In this document: positions 7,949 to 14,285 of the stretch, in pieces
Layout: each line of letters starts with the position of its first letter
Numbering within the stretch: position 1 is the stretch's first letter
From: a virus
Virus record (IMG/VR): IMGVR_UViG_3300031162_000355
Span: 1-20,408 of that record
Direction: 5' to 3' (one strand)
DNA length: 20,408 bases
Program-made: the position numbers and the translations under genes
The notes under the pieces: model-generated
What the model saw: the letters and a program-made list of their open reading frames with translations, nothing else
Database searches by the model: none
Told to the model about the DNA's origin: nothing

Positions 7949-8316
7949 TGTCTCACATTTCAGTAAACCAAAAAGGTGGTTCTATTGTCTTTTCGGCAAA
8001 TAATGATGTTGGTTTGGTTTTAAATACTGATTTGGCTTCATTTCCAGGCGTGTTGGGTGCTAATACACCCGGCGAGACTGTAGTAGAAATGGCAATGACA
8101 CATTTTGTCGCATCTGGTCATTGGCATATTTTTCGTGGCACTGAGATGATTTGGGACACTGGGAATCAAAATGGGGGATTTCAGGCTGATTTTCAAACAC
8201 ACGGTTTGAGATTAGAAAAACTTGATACACATTTACAAGCAAATATCCATTGTGAACTTGTAGGTGGGAATGGATATTTATTAGTTAAATTACATAAGAG
8301 GTCTACAATAACATAA
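7948..8316 (+). CDS. Small beta-rich protein, first of a tandem paralogous pair, 122 aa
   Basis: It is clearly paralogous to the next gene. Shared landmarks in order are QKGGSIVF, LGANTPGETV (near 33-42), SGHWHIFRG (near 52-60), WDTGNQN, FQADFQTHGLRLE and LVKLHKR at the end. Alternating short strands and glycines suggest a beta-sandwich. There is no signal peptide or catalytic triad. The start codon is inside the upstream stop (TAATG, one-base overlap) and the gene ends the same way, so the proteins are probably made in fixed ratio. Being between core-protein and protease genes, a head component such as a decoration or internal protein is plausible. The family is not recognised and the function is unknown. 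Confidence 0.75.
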   Translation: MSHISVNQKGGSIVFSANNDVGLVLNTDLASFPGVLGANTPGETVVEMAMTHFVASGHWHIFRGTEMIWDTGNQNGGFQADFQTHGLRLEKLDTHLQANIHCELVGGNGYLLVKLHKRSTIT

Positions 8317-8681
8317 TGCCAATAACAATAAAACAAAAAGGTAGTGGGATTGTCACAATCAATACCTCAAACGCATCAGAAGGACTTCTCTTAAATTTTG
8401 CTGGAGGTGACATTGAAGGTGCTAATACATCTGGTGAATCAGTATCAGTAATGTCTGTATCGGAAGTTATGTTCACTGGTCACTGGCATATATTAAGAGG
8501 TGCTAACGTTATATTTGATACTGGTAATGCCAATTCGGTTGGACATTTTGACTTTCAGGCATCAAATATGAGACTAGAAGCAGACAATGCACAACTAACA
8601 TCTAATGTTACTGCATCATTTCAAGGTGGTGGTGATGGAACGATGATACTTAAAATGCACAAACAATCAGGACAACTATAA
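8316..8681 (+). CDS. Small beta-rich protein, second of a tandem paralogous pair, 121 aa
   Basis: It aligns end to end with the preceding protein by eye: IKQKGSGIVTIN, EGANTSGESV, TGHWHILRG, FDTGNANS, FDFQASNMRLE and a LKMHKQS ending. I estimate roughly a third of positions are identical, consistent with an old tandem duplication. The GHWHI[FL]RG core is the best conserved stretch, and its two His and Trp could bind a ligand or metal or simply be structural. It is joined to both neighbours by TAATG one-base overlaps. It is most likely a late virion protein; the role is unknown. The two copies may form a hetero-oligomer. Confidence 0.75.
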   Translation: MPITIKQKGSGIVTINTSNASEGLLLNFAGGDIEGANTSGESVSVMSVSEVMFTGHWHILRGANVIFDTGNANSVGHFDFQASNMRLEADNAQLTSNVTASFQGGGDGTMILKMHKQSGQL

Positions 8682-9331
8682 TGTTACTTATCACAGAATC
8701 AGCAGAATCAGTTACATATCTAGCAGAAGAAAAAGACGGTAAAAAGAATTACTTTGTTGAAGGTATCTTCATGCAGGGTGACATCAAACACCGCAACGGT
8801 CGTCTATACCCTGTTTCTGTGCTTGAAAATGAAGTTAATAAATATATAAAAGAAAAGGTAGATACTAAAAGAGCATACGGAGAACTTGGACACCCACAGG
8901 GGCCAACCATCAATCTTCCTCTTGCATCACACGTATTCACAGAGATCAAAAAAGACGGTGCGAACTTTGTAGGTCGTGCAAAAATTTTAGATACTAATAA
9001 TGGTAAGGTTGTGAAAAATCTTATTGATGAAGGACTTTCGTTTGGTATGAGTTCACGTGGTATGGGTTCACTTGAATTAAAGAACGGAGTTAATGAAGTA
9101 CAGAGTGATTTTAAACTAGCAACTGCTGGTGATATTGTCTCTGACCCATCAGCACCAGACGCATTTGTTAATGGCATAATGGAAGGTGTGGAGTTCTGGT
9201 TTAATGAGGAAAATGGATTATGGGAACGTGCAGCAATGGAAGCAAGACAAGAAGTTCGATCACTCAAATCCGGACAAATTACAGAAGAAAATCTATTAAA
9301 CATATTCAATAGATTTTGTTCAAAACTTTAA
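8681..9331 (+). CDS. 21: Prohead maturation protease gp21
   Basis: T4 gp21-type serine protease (peptidase family S77, same fold as the HK97 and herpesvirus assembly proteases). It sits inside the prohead, cleaves scaffold and capsid proteins after Glu in an [LI]xE context, and destroys the core before DNA packaging. Visible motifs are NGRLYP (39-44), GELGHPQG with the catalytic His at 71, and FGMSSRG (121-127) with the nucleophile at Ser124 or Ser125. An Asp around 151-155 (GDIVSDPSAP) fits the conserved region after it. The length of 216 aa is close to T4 gp21 (212 aa). The start is ATG overlapping the previous stop by one base. It lies immediately before gp22 and gp23, as in T4. Confidence 0.92.
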   Translation: MLLITESAESVTYLAEEKDGKKNYFVEGIFMQGDIKHRNGRLYPVSVLENEVNKYIKEKVDTKRAYGELGHPQGPTINLPLASHVFTEIKKDGANFVGRAKILDTNNGKVVKNLIDEGLSFGMSSRGMGSLELKNGVNEVQSDFKLATAGDIVSDPSAPDAFVNGIMEGVEFWFNEENGLWERAAMEARQEVRSLKSGQITEENLLNIFNRFCSKL

Positions 9332-9334
9332 TCT

Positions 9335-9342
9335 TATAAATA
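9335..9342 (+). promoter_or_regulatory. T4-type late promoter (TATAAATA) for gp22
   Basis: Perfect octamer in the gap after gp21, about 31-37 bases before the possible gp22 start codons. It allows scaffold to be made in larger amounts than the protease. Confidence 0.87.
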
Positions 9343-9378
9343 TACGAAAGAAACAAAATTCTCTAGGAGTTAATGCAA

Positions 9379-10644
9379 ATGTTAATAAATGAAACCTACT
9401 ATGTCGTTGAAGAAGATGGAACAATTATGTTCATCGAGGCAGAAGAAGTAAAGGACGCAAAAGAAAAAGGTCTTAAAGTGATGAAGGCTAAGTCTGACGA
9501 AGATGATGAAGAAGAAGAAGATGATGAAGAAATGTCAGCAGAAGAAGTTGAAGAACTTGAAGCAGAACTTATTGAGTTCAAAGCAGACGGTGAAAACTCA
9601 TCTACAGCAGACCCAGTTGGTGGTCAAACTCCAACTCGTAGAGCAGATAAAAGAAACCCAGAAGCAAAACCTATGAAGCCAGGTTCAGGTATTGATTATG
9701 CTAACGCATCAAAATCATCAATGCTATCAGGTATGGTTAAATCACTTAAATCTATGGACAATAATGAATTATCATCATTGTACAAAAAGATTGTATCTAT
9801 GTCTAAACAGGGTCTTGAAATTCAAAAAGAAGAAACTGATGAAGATGAAGAAGATGTGAAAGCAAAGGATATGAAGAAGAAAGTATCTAAAGATGATGTT
9901 GATGTCGAAGAAGATATTAAAGCAATCTTTAAAGGTTCTGATCTCTCTGAAGAATTCCAATCAAAGGCAACTGAGATTTTCGAAGCAGCAGTCGTTTCTA
10001 AAGTAAATGACATTCTTGAGTCAGTATATATTGATCAAGAAGCACAGTTCGAAATCGCAAAAGTACAAATGGAAGAAACTCTTGACGAGCAATTGAATGA
10101 GTATCTTGAATACGTTGTAACTAACTGGATGGGAGAAAACACCCTTGCAGTAGAAAAAGGTATTCGTGCTGAGATTGCAGAAAATGTTCTTGAAGGTCTT
10201 AAATCTTTATTTGATGAAAACTACATCGAAGTTCCAGAAGATAAGATTGACATCATTGAAGAACTTGTTGCTAAGAACGAAGAACTTGAAGAAGAATTAA
10301 ATCAAGCAACCGCTGCAGCAGCAGGGCACTTTAACAAAGTAAAAGAATTTGAAACCGAGATCGCATTCGTAGAAGCAGCAGATGGTCTATCTGATACTGA
10401 GGAAGCAAAATTGAAGTCACTTGCAGAAAGCATTGATTTTGATAGTGTTGAACAGTACAAAGAGAAACTTTCAAGTCTGAGAGAATCATATTTCGGTGAA
10501 GATGATAATGGAGTGGAGTTAGAAATTCTTGATGAGTCTGATTCAGGTGTCGCACTTGATGAAGAATCAGCAGTAATCATAGAAGAAGAAGTGAACCCAA
10601 CAATGAATCGTTATGTCGATGCCATTTCGAAAACACTTGGATAA
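9379..10644 (+). CDS. 22: Prohead core scaffolding protein gp22
   Basis: Main scaffold of the T4-type prohead core, around which gp23 polymerises; it is later degraded by gp21. The protein (421 aa from this start) is strongly acidic, with an almost pure Asp/Glu run near residues 39-54, long predicted coiled-coil helices (for example IDIIEELVAKNEELEEELN), and FEAAVVSKVNDIL in the middle. Its C-terminus NPTMNRYVDAIS is of the type thought to contact the shell. Two start codons are possible: ATG 9373 lies only 3 bases after AGGAG (9365-9369), whereas ATG 9379 lies 9 bases after it and is preferred. It is longer than T4 gp22 (269 aa), as often in marine relatives. The same C-terminal motif occurs in the 161-aa protein at 7463-7948. 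Confidence 0.88.
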   Translation: MLINETYYVVEEDGTIMFIEAEEVKDAKEKGLKVMKAKSDEDDEEEEDDEEMSAEEVEELEAELIEFKADGENSSTADPVGGQTPTRRADKRNPEAKPMKPGSGIDYANASKSSMLSGMVKSLKSMDNNELSSLYKKIVSMSKQGLEIQKEETDEDEEDVKAKDMKKKVSKDDVDVEEDIKAIFKGSDLSEEFQSKATEIFEAAVVSKVNDILESVYIDQEAQFEIAKVQMEETLDEQLNEYLEYVVTNWMGENTLAVEKGIRAEIAENVLEGLKSLFDENYIEVPEDKIDIIEELVAKNEELEEELNQATAAAAGHFNKVKEFETEIAFVEAADGLSDTEEAKLKSLAESIDFDSVEQYKEKLSSLRESYFGEDDNGVELEILDESDSGVALDEESAVIIEEEVNPTMNRYVDAISKTLG

Positions 10645-10661
10645 CTTGAGTTTTTAAATAT

Positions 10662-10669
10662 TATAAATA
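10662..10669 (+). promoter_or_regulatory. T4-type late promoter (TATAAATA) for the major capsid gene
   Basis: Perfect octamer 59 bases before the gp23 ATG. This is the longest leader among the late promoters here. The AT-rich leader contains AGGAG at 10713-10717, ten bases before the ATG. Confidence 0.88.
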
Positions 10670-10727
10670 ACTATATAACAATATATTAAAGGTTGAATTA
10701 ATTTTCAAATTTAGGAGATAAACAGAA

Positions 10728-12137
10728 ATGATCCTTTCAGAAACAACATTAAAGAAGTGGCAACCAGTTCTTGATCACAGGGAACTTCCTGAGATCAAAG
10801 AATCAGCAAAACGAAAAGTTGTTGCAACACTTTTAGAAAACACAGAAGAAGCTGCTCGTAACGGCAATCTTGGTGGTTACCGTATGCCTTCACTTCTTGG
10901 TGAAATGTCACACGCAGAGTTAGCAGAAGCAGCACCAACAAACGCAATGGGTGCATCTTCTTCTACAGCAGGTGATGGTGCTATCGACATTTTCGACCCA
11001 GTACTTATTTCACTTGTTAGACGTTCAATGCCTAACCTTATTGCATACGATGTATGTGGTGTACAACCAATGACAGGCCCAACAGGTCTTATCTTTGCAT
11101 TACGCCCACGTTACAACAGTCAAACAGGTAAGGAAGCGTTCTTCAATGAAGCAAACGTAACTCACTCAGCAATTGGTTCAACAACTGCTAACACAGCAAA
11201 CTTCCATGGTGTTGTTAATGGTGCTGCTGGTACAACAGTTGGTACAGACCAATTTGACCCTACTGCTCGTGCATCTGGTACTGGTTATACAGTTCACCAA
11301 GGTATGTCTACAGCAGTTGCAGAAGCACTTGGTGATTCATCAGGTAATGCTTTCGCAGAAATGGGTTTCAGTGTTGAAAAAGTATCTGTAACAGCAGTTT
11401 CACGTGCTCTTAAAGCAGAGTACACAATGGAACTTGCACAAGACCTTAAAGCAATTCACGGTCTTTCAGCAGAAACAGAACTTGCTAACATTTTGTCAGC
11501 AGAAGTTCTTGCAGAAATCAACAGAGAAATTGTTCGTACAATTAACTATACCGCAACAGTTGGTGCACAAGATAACGTTGAAGCCGCTGGTACGTTTAAC
11601 CTTGACACAGACGCAAACGGTCGTTGGTCAGTAGAACGTTTCAAAGGTCTTATCTTCCAACTTGAAAGAGAGTCAAATGCGATTGCGAAATCAACACGTA
11701 GAGGTAAGGGTAACGTTATGATTTGTGGTTCTGATGTAGCGTCAGCACTTCAAATGGCAGGTGTATTAGATTATACTCCAGCACTTAACAACAGCTTACA
11801 AGTTGATGACACTGGTAACACTTTTGCAGGTGTGATGAATGGTCGTATCAAAGTATACATAGACCCATACTTCTCATCTTCAACAGGTTTGCAATATGCA
11901 ACTATGGGTTATAAAGGTAATGCCTCATCTTTTGATGCTGGTCTTTTCTACTGCCCTTACGTTCCATTACAAATGGTACGTGCGGTTGGTGAAGATACTT
12001 TCCAACCAAAGATTGGTTTCAAGACTCGTTACGGTGTAGTGGCAAACCCATTCGCAACCGCAGCAGCAGATGGAACTATCTCATATGCAAACGCAAACAT
12101 ATATTATCGCCTTATAGCTATCTCGAATTTAATGTAA
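10728..12137 (+). CDS. 23: Major capsid protein gp23
   Basis: The 469-aa protein matches T4-type gp23 (HK97 fold; T4 gp23 is 521 aa). Diagnostic stretches are IFDPVLISLVRRSMPNLIAYD (residues about 87-107), CGVQPMTGPTGLIFALRPRY near 109-128, and a C-terminal region with KIGFKTRYGVVANPF. The precursor propeptide is visible: HAELAE/AAPTN places the gp21 cleavage after Glu67 in an LAE context, equivalent to the cleavage after Glu65 in T4. AGGAG lies ten bases before the ATG. It has its own late promoter upstream and a strong terminator downstream, fitting the most highly expressed virion gene. No adjacent gp24 vertex paralogue is seen. Confidence 0.96.
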   Translation: MILSETTLKKWQPVLDHRELPEIKESAKRKVVATLLENTEEAARNGNLGGYRMPSLLGEMSHAELAEAAPTNAMGASSSTAGDGAIDIFDPVLISLVRRSMPNLIAYDVCGVQPMTGPTGLIFALRPRYNSQTGKEAFFNEANVTHSAIGSTTANTANFHGVVNGAAGTTVGTDQFDPTARASGTGYTVHQGMSTAVAEALGDSSGNAFAEMGFSVEKVSVTAVSRALKAEYTMELAQDLKAIHGLSAETELANILSAEVLAEINREIVRTINYTATVGAQDNVEAAGTFNLDTDANGRWSVERFKGLIFQLERESNAIAKSTRRGKGNVMICGSDVASALQMAGVLDYTPALNNSLQVDDTGNTFAGVMNGRIKVYIDPYFSSSTGLQYATMGYKGNASSFDAGLFYCPYVPLQMVRAVGEDTFQPKIGFKTRYGVVANPFATAAADGTISYANANIYYRLIAISNLM

Positions 12138-12162
12138 TCGTAGAATTACAAGCAGTAACCTT

Positions 12163-12190
12163 AAAACCCCTCCTCGTGAGGGGTTTTTTT
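12163..12190 (+). terminator. Strong intrinsic terminator after gp23
   Basis: AAAACCCCTC (12163-12172), loop CTCGT, then GAGGGG (12178-12183) followed by seven T. The GC stem is 6 bp and extends through A-T pairs. This is a textbook rho-independent terminator, 25 bases after the gp23 stop. Confidence 0.92.
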
Positions 12191-12195
12191 ATGCT

Positions 12196-12203
12196 TATAA
12201 ATA
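12196..12203 (+). promoter_or_regulatory. T4-type late promoter (TATAAATA) abutting a start codon
   Basis: Perfect octamer six bases after the gp23 terminator. In T4 the octamer spans about -13 to -6, which puts the start point at about 12209, the A of the next ATG. The transcript would therefore be leaderless. Confidence 0.82.
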
Positions 12204-12208
12204 GTAGT

Positions 12209-12225
12209 ATGAAAACGTTTAAAGA
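12209..12225 (+). repeat. 17-bp direct repeat encoding the targeting N-terminus, copy 1
   Basis: The first 17 bases of this gene (ATGAAAACGTTTAAAGA) are identical to the first 17 of the next gene at 12481-12497. The identity stops soon after the targeting segment. Confidence 0.85.
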
Positions 12226-12484
12226 GTTTATGTCGGAGAGCAATGGTTTTACTGCTATAAAGAAAGGTCAAAATAAAGCAGGGAAATGGTTTGCTCTTGC
12301 CAAAGAAGGTAATATATATACGGTGTATGCCCGTGGTGGTAATTATGATGGTAGTGTTCCCGGCGGCATTAGATATGCTTGGAGAACTGCGAATTATGAT
12401 CGCAAGAATCCATCTGGACATTATGATAACCTAGAGGATGCAACTAAGTTTTACGAAAAGGTACTTAAAGGTAAAAGAAAATGA
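12209..12484 (+). CDS. Small protein with capsid-targeting-like N-terminus, 91 aa
   Basis: The start is taken at ATG 12209 because the product then begins MKTFKEFMSE, matching the T4 internal-protein targeting sequence (MKTYQEFIAE). Cleavage by gp21 after Glu10 is plausible. In-frame ATGs at 12176 (inside the terminator) and 12191 would add 11 or 6 residues. The mature part is basic, with Trp, Tyr and Gly-rich strands (WFALAKEGNIYTVYARGG) and a C-terminal helix (LEDATKFYEKVLKG). No catalytic motif is recognised. It is the first gene of a three-gene run joined by ATGA and TAATG overlaps. It is likely packaged in the head and perhaps injected; the target is unknown. Confidence 0.72.
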   Translation: MKTFKEFMSESNGFTAIKKGQNKAGKWFALAKEGNIYTVYARGGNYDGSVPGGIRYAWRTANYDRKNPSGHYDNLEDATKFYEKVLKGKRK

Positions 12485-12497
12485 AAACGTTTAAAGA
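12481..12497 (+). repeat. 17-bp direct repeat encoding the targeting N-terminus, copy 2
   Basis: Identical to 12209-12225. Because both copies begin at the ATG, the repeat may be a duplicated targeting cassette or conserved by coding constraint. Confidence 0.85.
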
Positions 12498-13194
12498 ATA
12501 TATAACAGAAGCCGGTGGTGAAGGTGCAGGTAAAATGGAACTTGTTTCTACTCCATACCCAAAGGCAGTTAAACACGCAGAAAAACTTTTCACGGATAGT
12601 GGTAAATCATTCGAAAAAGAAATCCCGAATTTTGATAAGAACTATAAGATTGCACAGAAGCAAGCAAACCTTGGTTACACACAAAGAAAAGATATGCCTG
12701 TCATTGACACATCAGATGTCAAGAAGTTACAAGCAAAACTTAAGTCAGGTTTTATTGATGTTAATGCACCCCACGCACCAGTAACCAGTAATGCAAATCC
12801 TTTTCCAGAAGGACTATCAGGTGAAGATGCTTTAAAGTTCTTAAAGGCAGGGTTAGATGATGGTAGTAAAACAGATGATAAGGTTAAGGTGTTATTAAAG
12901 AAAGTACAGGTATCAAAATTAAAACCAATACAGAAACAAATATATTTTGACAAGTCTATTGGTAGTACAGCAGAGTTTGGTGCAGATGTTACTAAAGGCT
13001 TCTTGGAAAGTAAATCTATTTTTATTGCATCATCTGATTTATATATCATAGATGGACATCATAGATACCTTTCTGGTATGTTGGTTGATCCGAAAATGAA
13101 AGTTAAGGTACTTGTTATTGATTTACCAATCAAAGATTTATTGCCAATGACTTTGGCATATGGTGATGCTATAGGTAATAAAAGAAACGCATAA
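12481..13194 (+). CDS. Capsid-targeted ParB/sulfiredoxin-like protein, 237 aa
   Basis: The N-terminus MKTFKEYITE/A fits both the T4 capsid-targeting sequence and the gp21 cleavage rule (I-x-E). The C-terminal half resembles the ParB/sulfiredoxin superfamily: VQVSKLKPIQKQI (143-154), a strand FIASSDLYIIDGHHRYLSGM with the hallmark DGHHRY at 191-196, then VKVLVIDLPIKDLL (208-221). Members bind or hydrolyse nucleotides, or act as nucleases. Which activity applies here is unknown. Residues 11-140 are a Lys-rich region with no recognised domain. The start overlaps the upstream stop (ATGA) and the end overlaps the next start (TAATG). The combination suggests an enzyme carried in the head and delivered with phage DNA, which is inference. 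Confidence 0.72.
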   Translation: MKTFKEYITEAGGEGAGKMELVSTPYPKAVKHAEKLFTDSGKSFEKEIPNFDKNYKIAQKQANLGYTQRKDMPVIDTSDVKKLQAKLKSGFIDVNAPHAPVTSNANPFPEGLSGEDALKFLKAGLDDGSKTDDKVKVLLKKVQVSKLKPIQKQIYFDKSIGSTAEFGADVTKGFLESKSIFIASSDLYIIDGHHRYLSGMLVDPKMKVKVLVIDLPIKDLLPMTLAYGDAIGNKRNA

Positions 13195-13661
13195 TGAAGT
13201 CGTATAAAGAATTTCACGAAGCAGCAACAAATAATAAACTTACTTGGAAGAAAGTACAAGATGGGTTTGCTACACGTATGGGTGCTAAAAGATATAAATA
13301 TGTTACCACAGATGGTAGATATGAAATAACATCTGGTGGGAATACATTTGATCGTAAACTAAGTGGGAAACAAAAAGATACTCTTTGGTGGCATATATCT
13401 GATCTATCTAAACCAGAACATACGACAAAAAGATATTGGGAACACCCGCATAAAACAATAGAAAAGGCAAAGGCAGCAGTACAGAAATCACATACAAACG
13501 AACTTGATCCGTTGGGTGAATTAGTTAAAGAGTATAGTGCTAAACCTAAAGCAAAACTACAAGATATGTATGATAGGTATCAAGAACTTGATTTGAAGAA
13601 ATTATCAGACTTTCAATTGTTACATTATAAAGCAATCAAGAAAGTATTAAAGATTAAATAA
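13194..13661 (+). CDS. Protein with capsid-targeting-like N-terminus, 155 aa
   Basis: It begins MKSYKEFHEA, a third version of the capsid-targeting pattern; a gp21 cut after Glu9 (FHE/A) would be less canonical than in the preceding gene. The body is basic, with WKKVQDGFATRMGAKRYKYV, TDGRYEITSGG, LWWHIS and a region YWEHPHKTIEKAKAAV. Strands followed by an H....[ED]KA helix loosely recall the layout of the 91-aa protein, so both may share a small domain. The C-terminal 50 residues are Leu/Lys-rich helices. I recognise no family. It is the last gene of the late operon starting at 12196. Its ATG shares a base with the upstream TAA. Likely an internal head protein. Confidence 0.68.
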   Translation: MKSYKEFHEAATNNKLTWKKVQDGFATRMGAKRYKYVTTDGRYEITSGGNTFDRKLSGKQKDTLWWHISDLSKPEHTTKRYWEHPHKTIEKAKAAVQKSHTNELDPLGELVKEYSAKPKAKLQDMYDRYQELDLKKLSDFQLLHYKAIKKVLKIK

Positions 13662-13714
13662 TACATATAACTTCTCTTATGTCACATAGACAATTATACA
13701 GGAATATTTAACAA

Positions 13715-14227
13715 GTGTCAACCCCTAATAATCAGAACTATTTGTCACCAGTAGGGTTTCGTTTAATCCTAAAAAGACTACCTAATGTAGAGTTCTTCTG
13801 CAAACGTGTATCTTTACCGTCAATGACTTTAGGTGAGGTTGCAATACCTACCCCATTGGGTGCTTCTAACTATGAGCCGGGTTCTAAGTTATCCTATGAT
13901 CCAATAAGTGTGACCTTCCATGTCGATGAGGACATGAGGAACTATGAAGAAATCAACGAATGGATGGTTGGACTATCAGCACCAATCGACCATCAACAAT
14001 ATGTTTCATATGTACAACAATCAGCAAAATCCAGACCACGTGAAAATGTGTTCTCCGATGCAGCACTACAAATACTGACATCCCACAAGAATGTTAGCAA
14101 AACTTATAAGTTTTCAGACTGTTTCCCTACAAACCTTACCCCACTTGACTTTGATGTGGGTGATACAGAGATACAATATCTTGAAGCTACCTTGACTTTA
14201 AGGTATGTTTCGTATAAAATAGTATAG
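13715..14227 (+). CDS. gp19-like tail-tube-type structural protein, 170 aa (GTG start)
   Basis: The start is GTG 13715 (the product begins with STPNNQNYLSPVGF); GGA at 13701-13703 is a weak ribosome site. The pattern matches the T4 gp19 tail-tube family layout: FRLILKRLPNVEFFCKRVSLP (residues 15-35) is like the gp19 strand pair with Cys and LP; then SYDPISVTFHVDED, a helix NYEEINEWMVGL, and a C-terminal LQILTSHKNVSKTYKFSDCFPTNL followed by IQYLEATLTLRYVSY. T4 gp19 has a matching ...GLWPTNVGEL and EIQTFEVTLALDY. It could be the tube protein, a tube terminator/initiator, or a baseplate hub paralogue. It sits alone between the internal-protein operon and uvsY, away from any visible sheath gene. 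Confidence 0.7.
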   Translation: MSTPNNQNYLSPVGFRLILKRLPNVEFFCKRVSLPSMTLGEVAIPTPLGASNYEPGSKLSYDPISVTFHVDEDMRNYEEINEWMVGLSAPIDHQQYVSYVQQSAKSRPRENVFSDAALQILTSHKNVSKTYKFSDCFPTNLTPLDFDVGDTEIQYLEATLTLRYVSYKIV

Positions 14228-14234
14228 AAATCAA

Positions 14235-14263
14235 GCACTTACGAAAGTATTTGACTTTAGTGC
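14235..14263 (+). repeat. Imperfect inverted repeat overlapping the uvsY promoter -35
   Basis: GCACT (14235-14239), TACG, AAAGT (14244-14248), loop ATTTG, then ACTTT AGTGC (14254-14263). Ten pairs form with a 4-base bulge. It could be an operator masking the -35, or a weak terminator of the upstream gene. Confidence 0.55.
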
Positions 14264-14279
14264 GTTATTCCTGTAGAAT
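14251..14279 (+). promoter_or_regulatory. Sigma70-type early promoter for uvsY (TTGACT-17-TAGAAT)
   Basis: TTGACT (14251-14256) and TAGAAT (14274-14279) are each one base from consensus, with an exact 17-base spacer. The expected start point, seven bases after the -10, is position 14286, the A of the uvsY ATG. It would open the recombination/transcription block before gp55 is available, using unmodified host polymerase. Confidence 0.8.
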
Positions 14280-14285
14280 AGACGT

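Noticed and set aside
8749-9309. Long antisense open frame opposite gp21
   Set aside because: A shadow of the gp21 codon pattern: Ser/Leu-rich translation, no domain and no ribosome site. The same applies to antisense frames at 1876-2289, 7180-7611, 10302-10580, 12675-13049 and 19395-19718.
9399-9581. Serine-repeat antisense frame opposite the gp22 acidic run
   Set aside because: It is the complement of GAA/GAT-rich codons; low complexity explains it.
12176-12208. Start at ATG 12176 for the 91-aa protein
   Set aside because: The codon lies in the loop and arm of the gp23 terminator, and translation from it would place extra residues before the targeting segment.
13293-13300. A seventh perfect TATAAATA, inside the 155-aa internal-protein gene
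   Set aside because: It lies 415 bases before the next start and codes for in-frame residues (RYKYV), so chance in AT-rich coding sequence is likely. It remains a possible promoter for 13715 but was not annotated.
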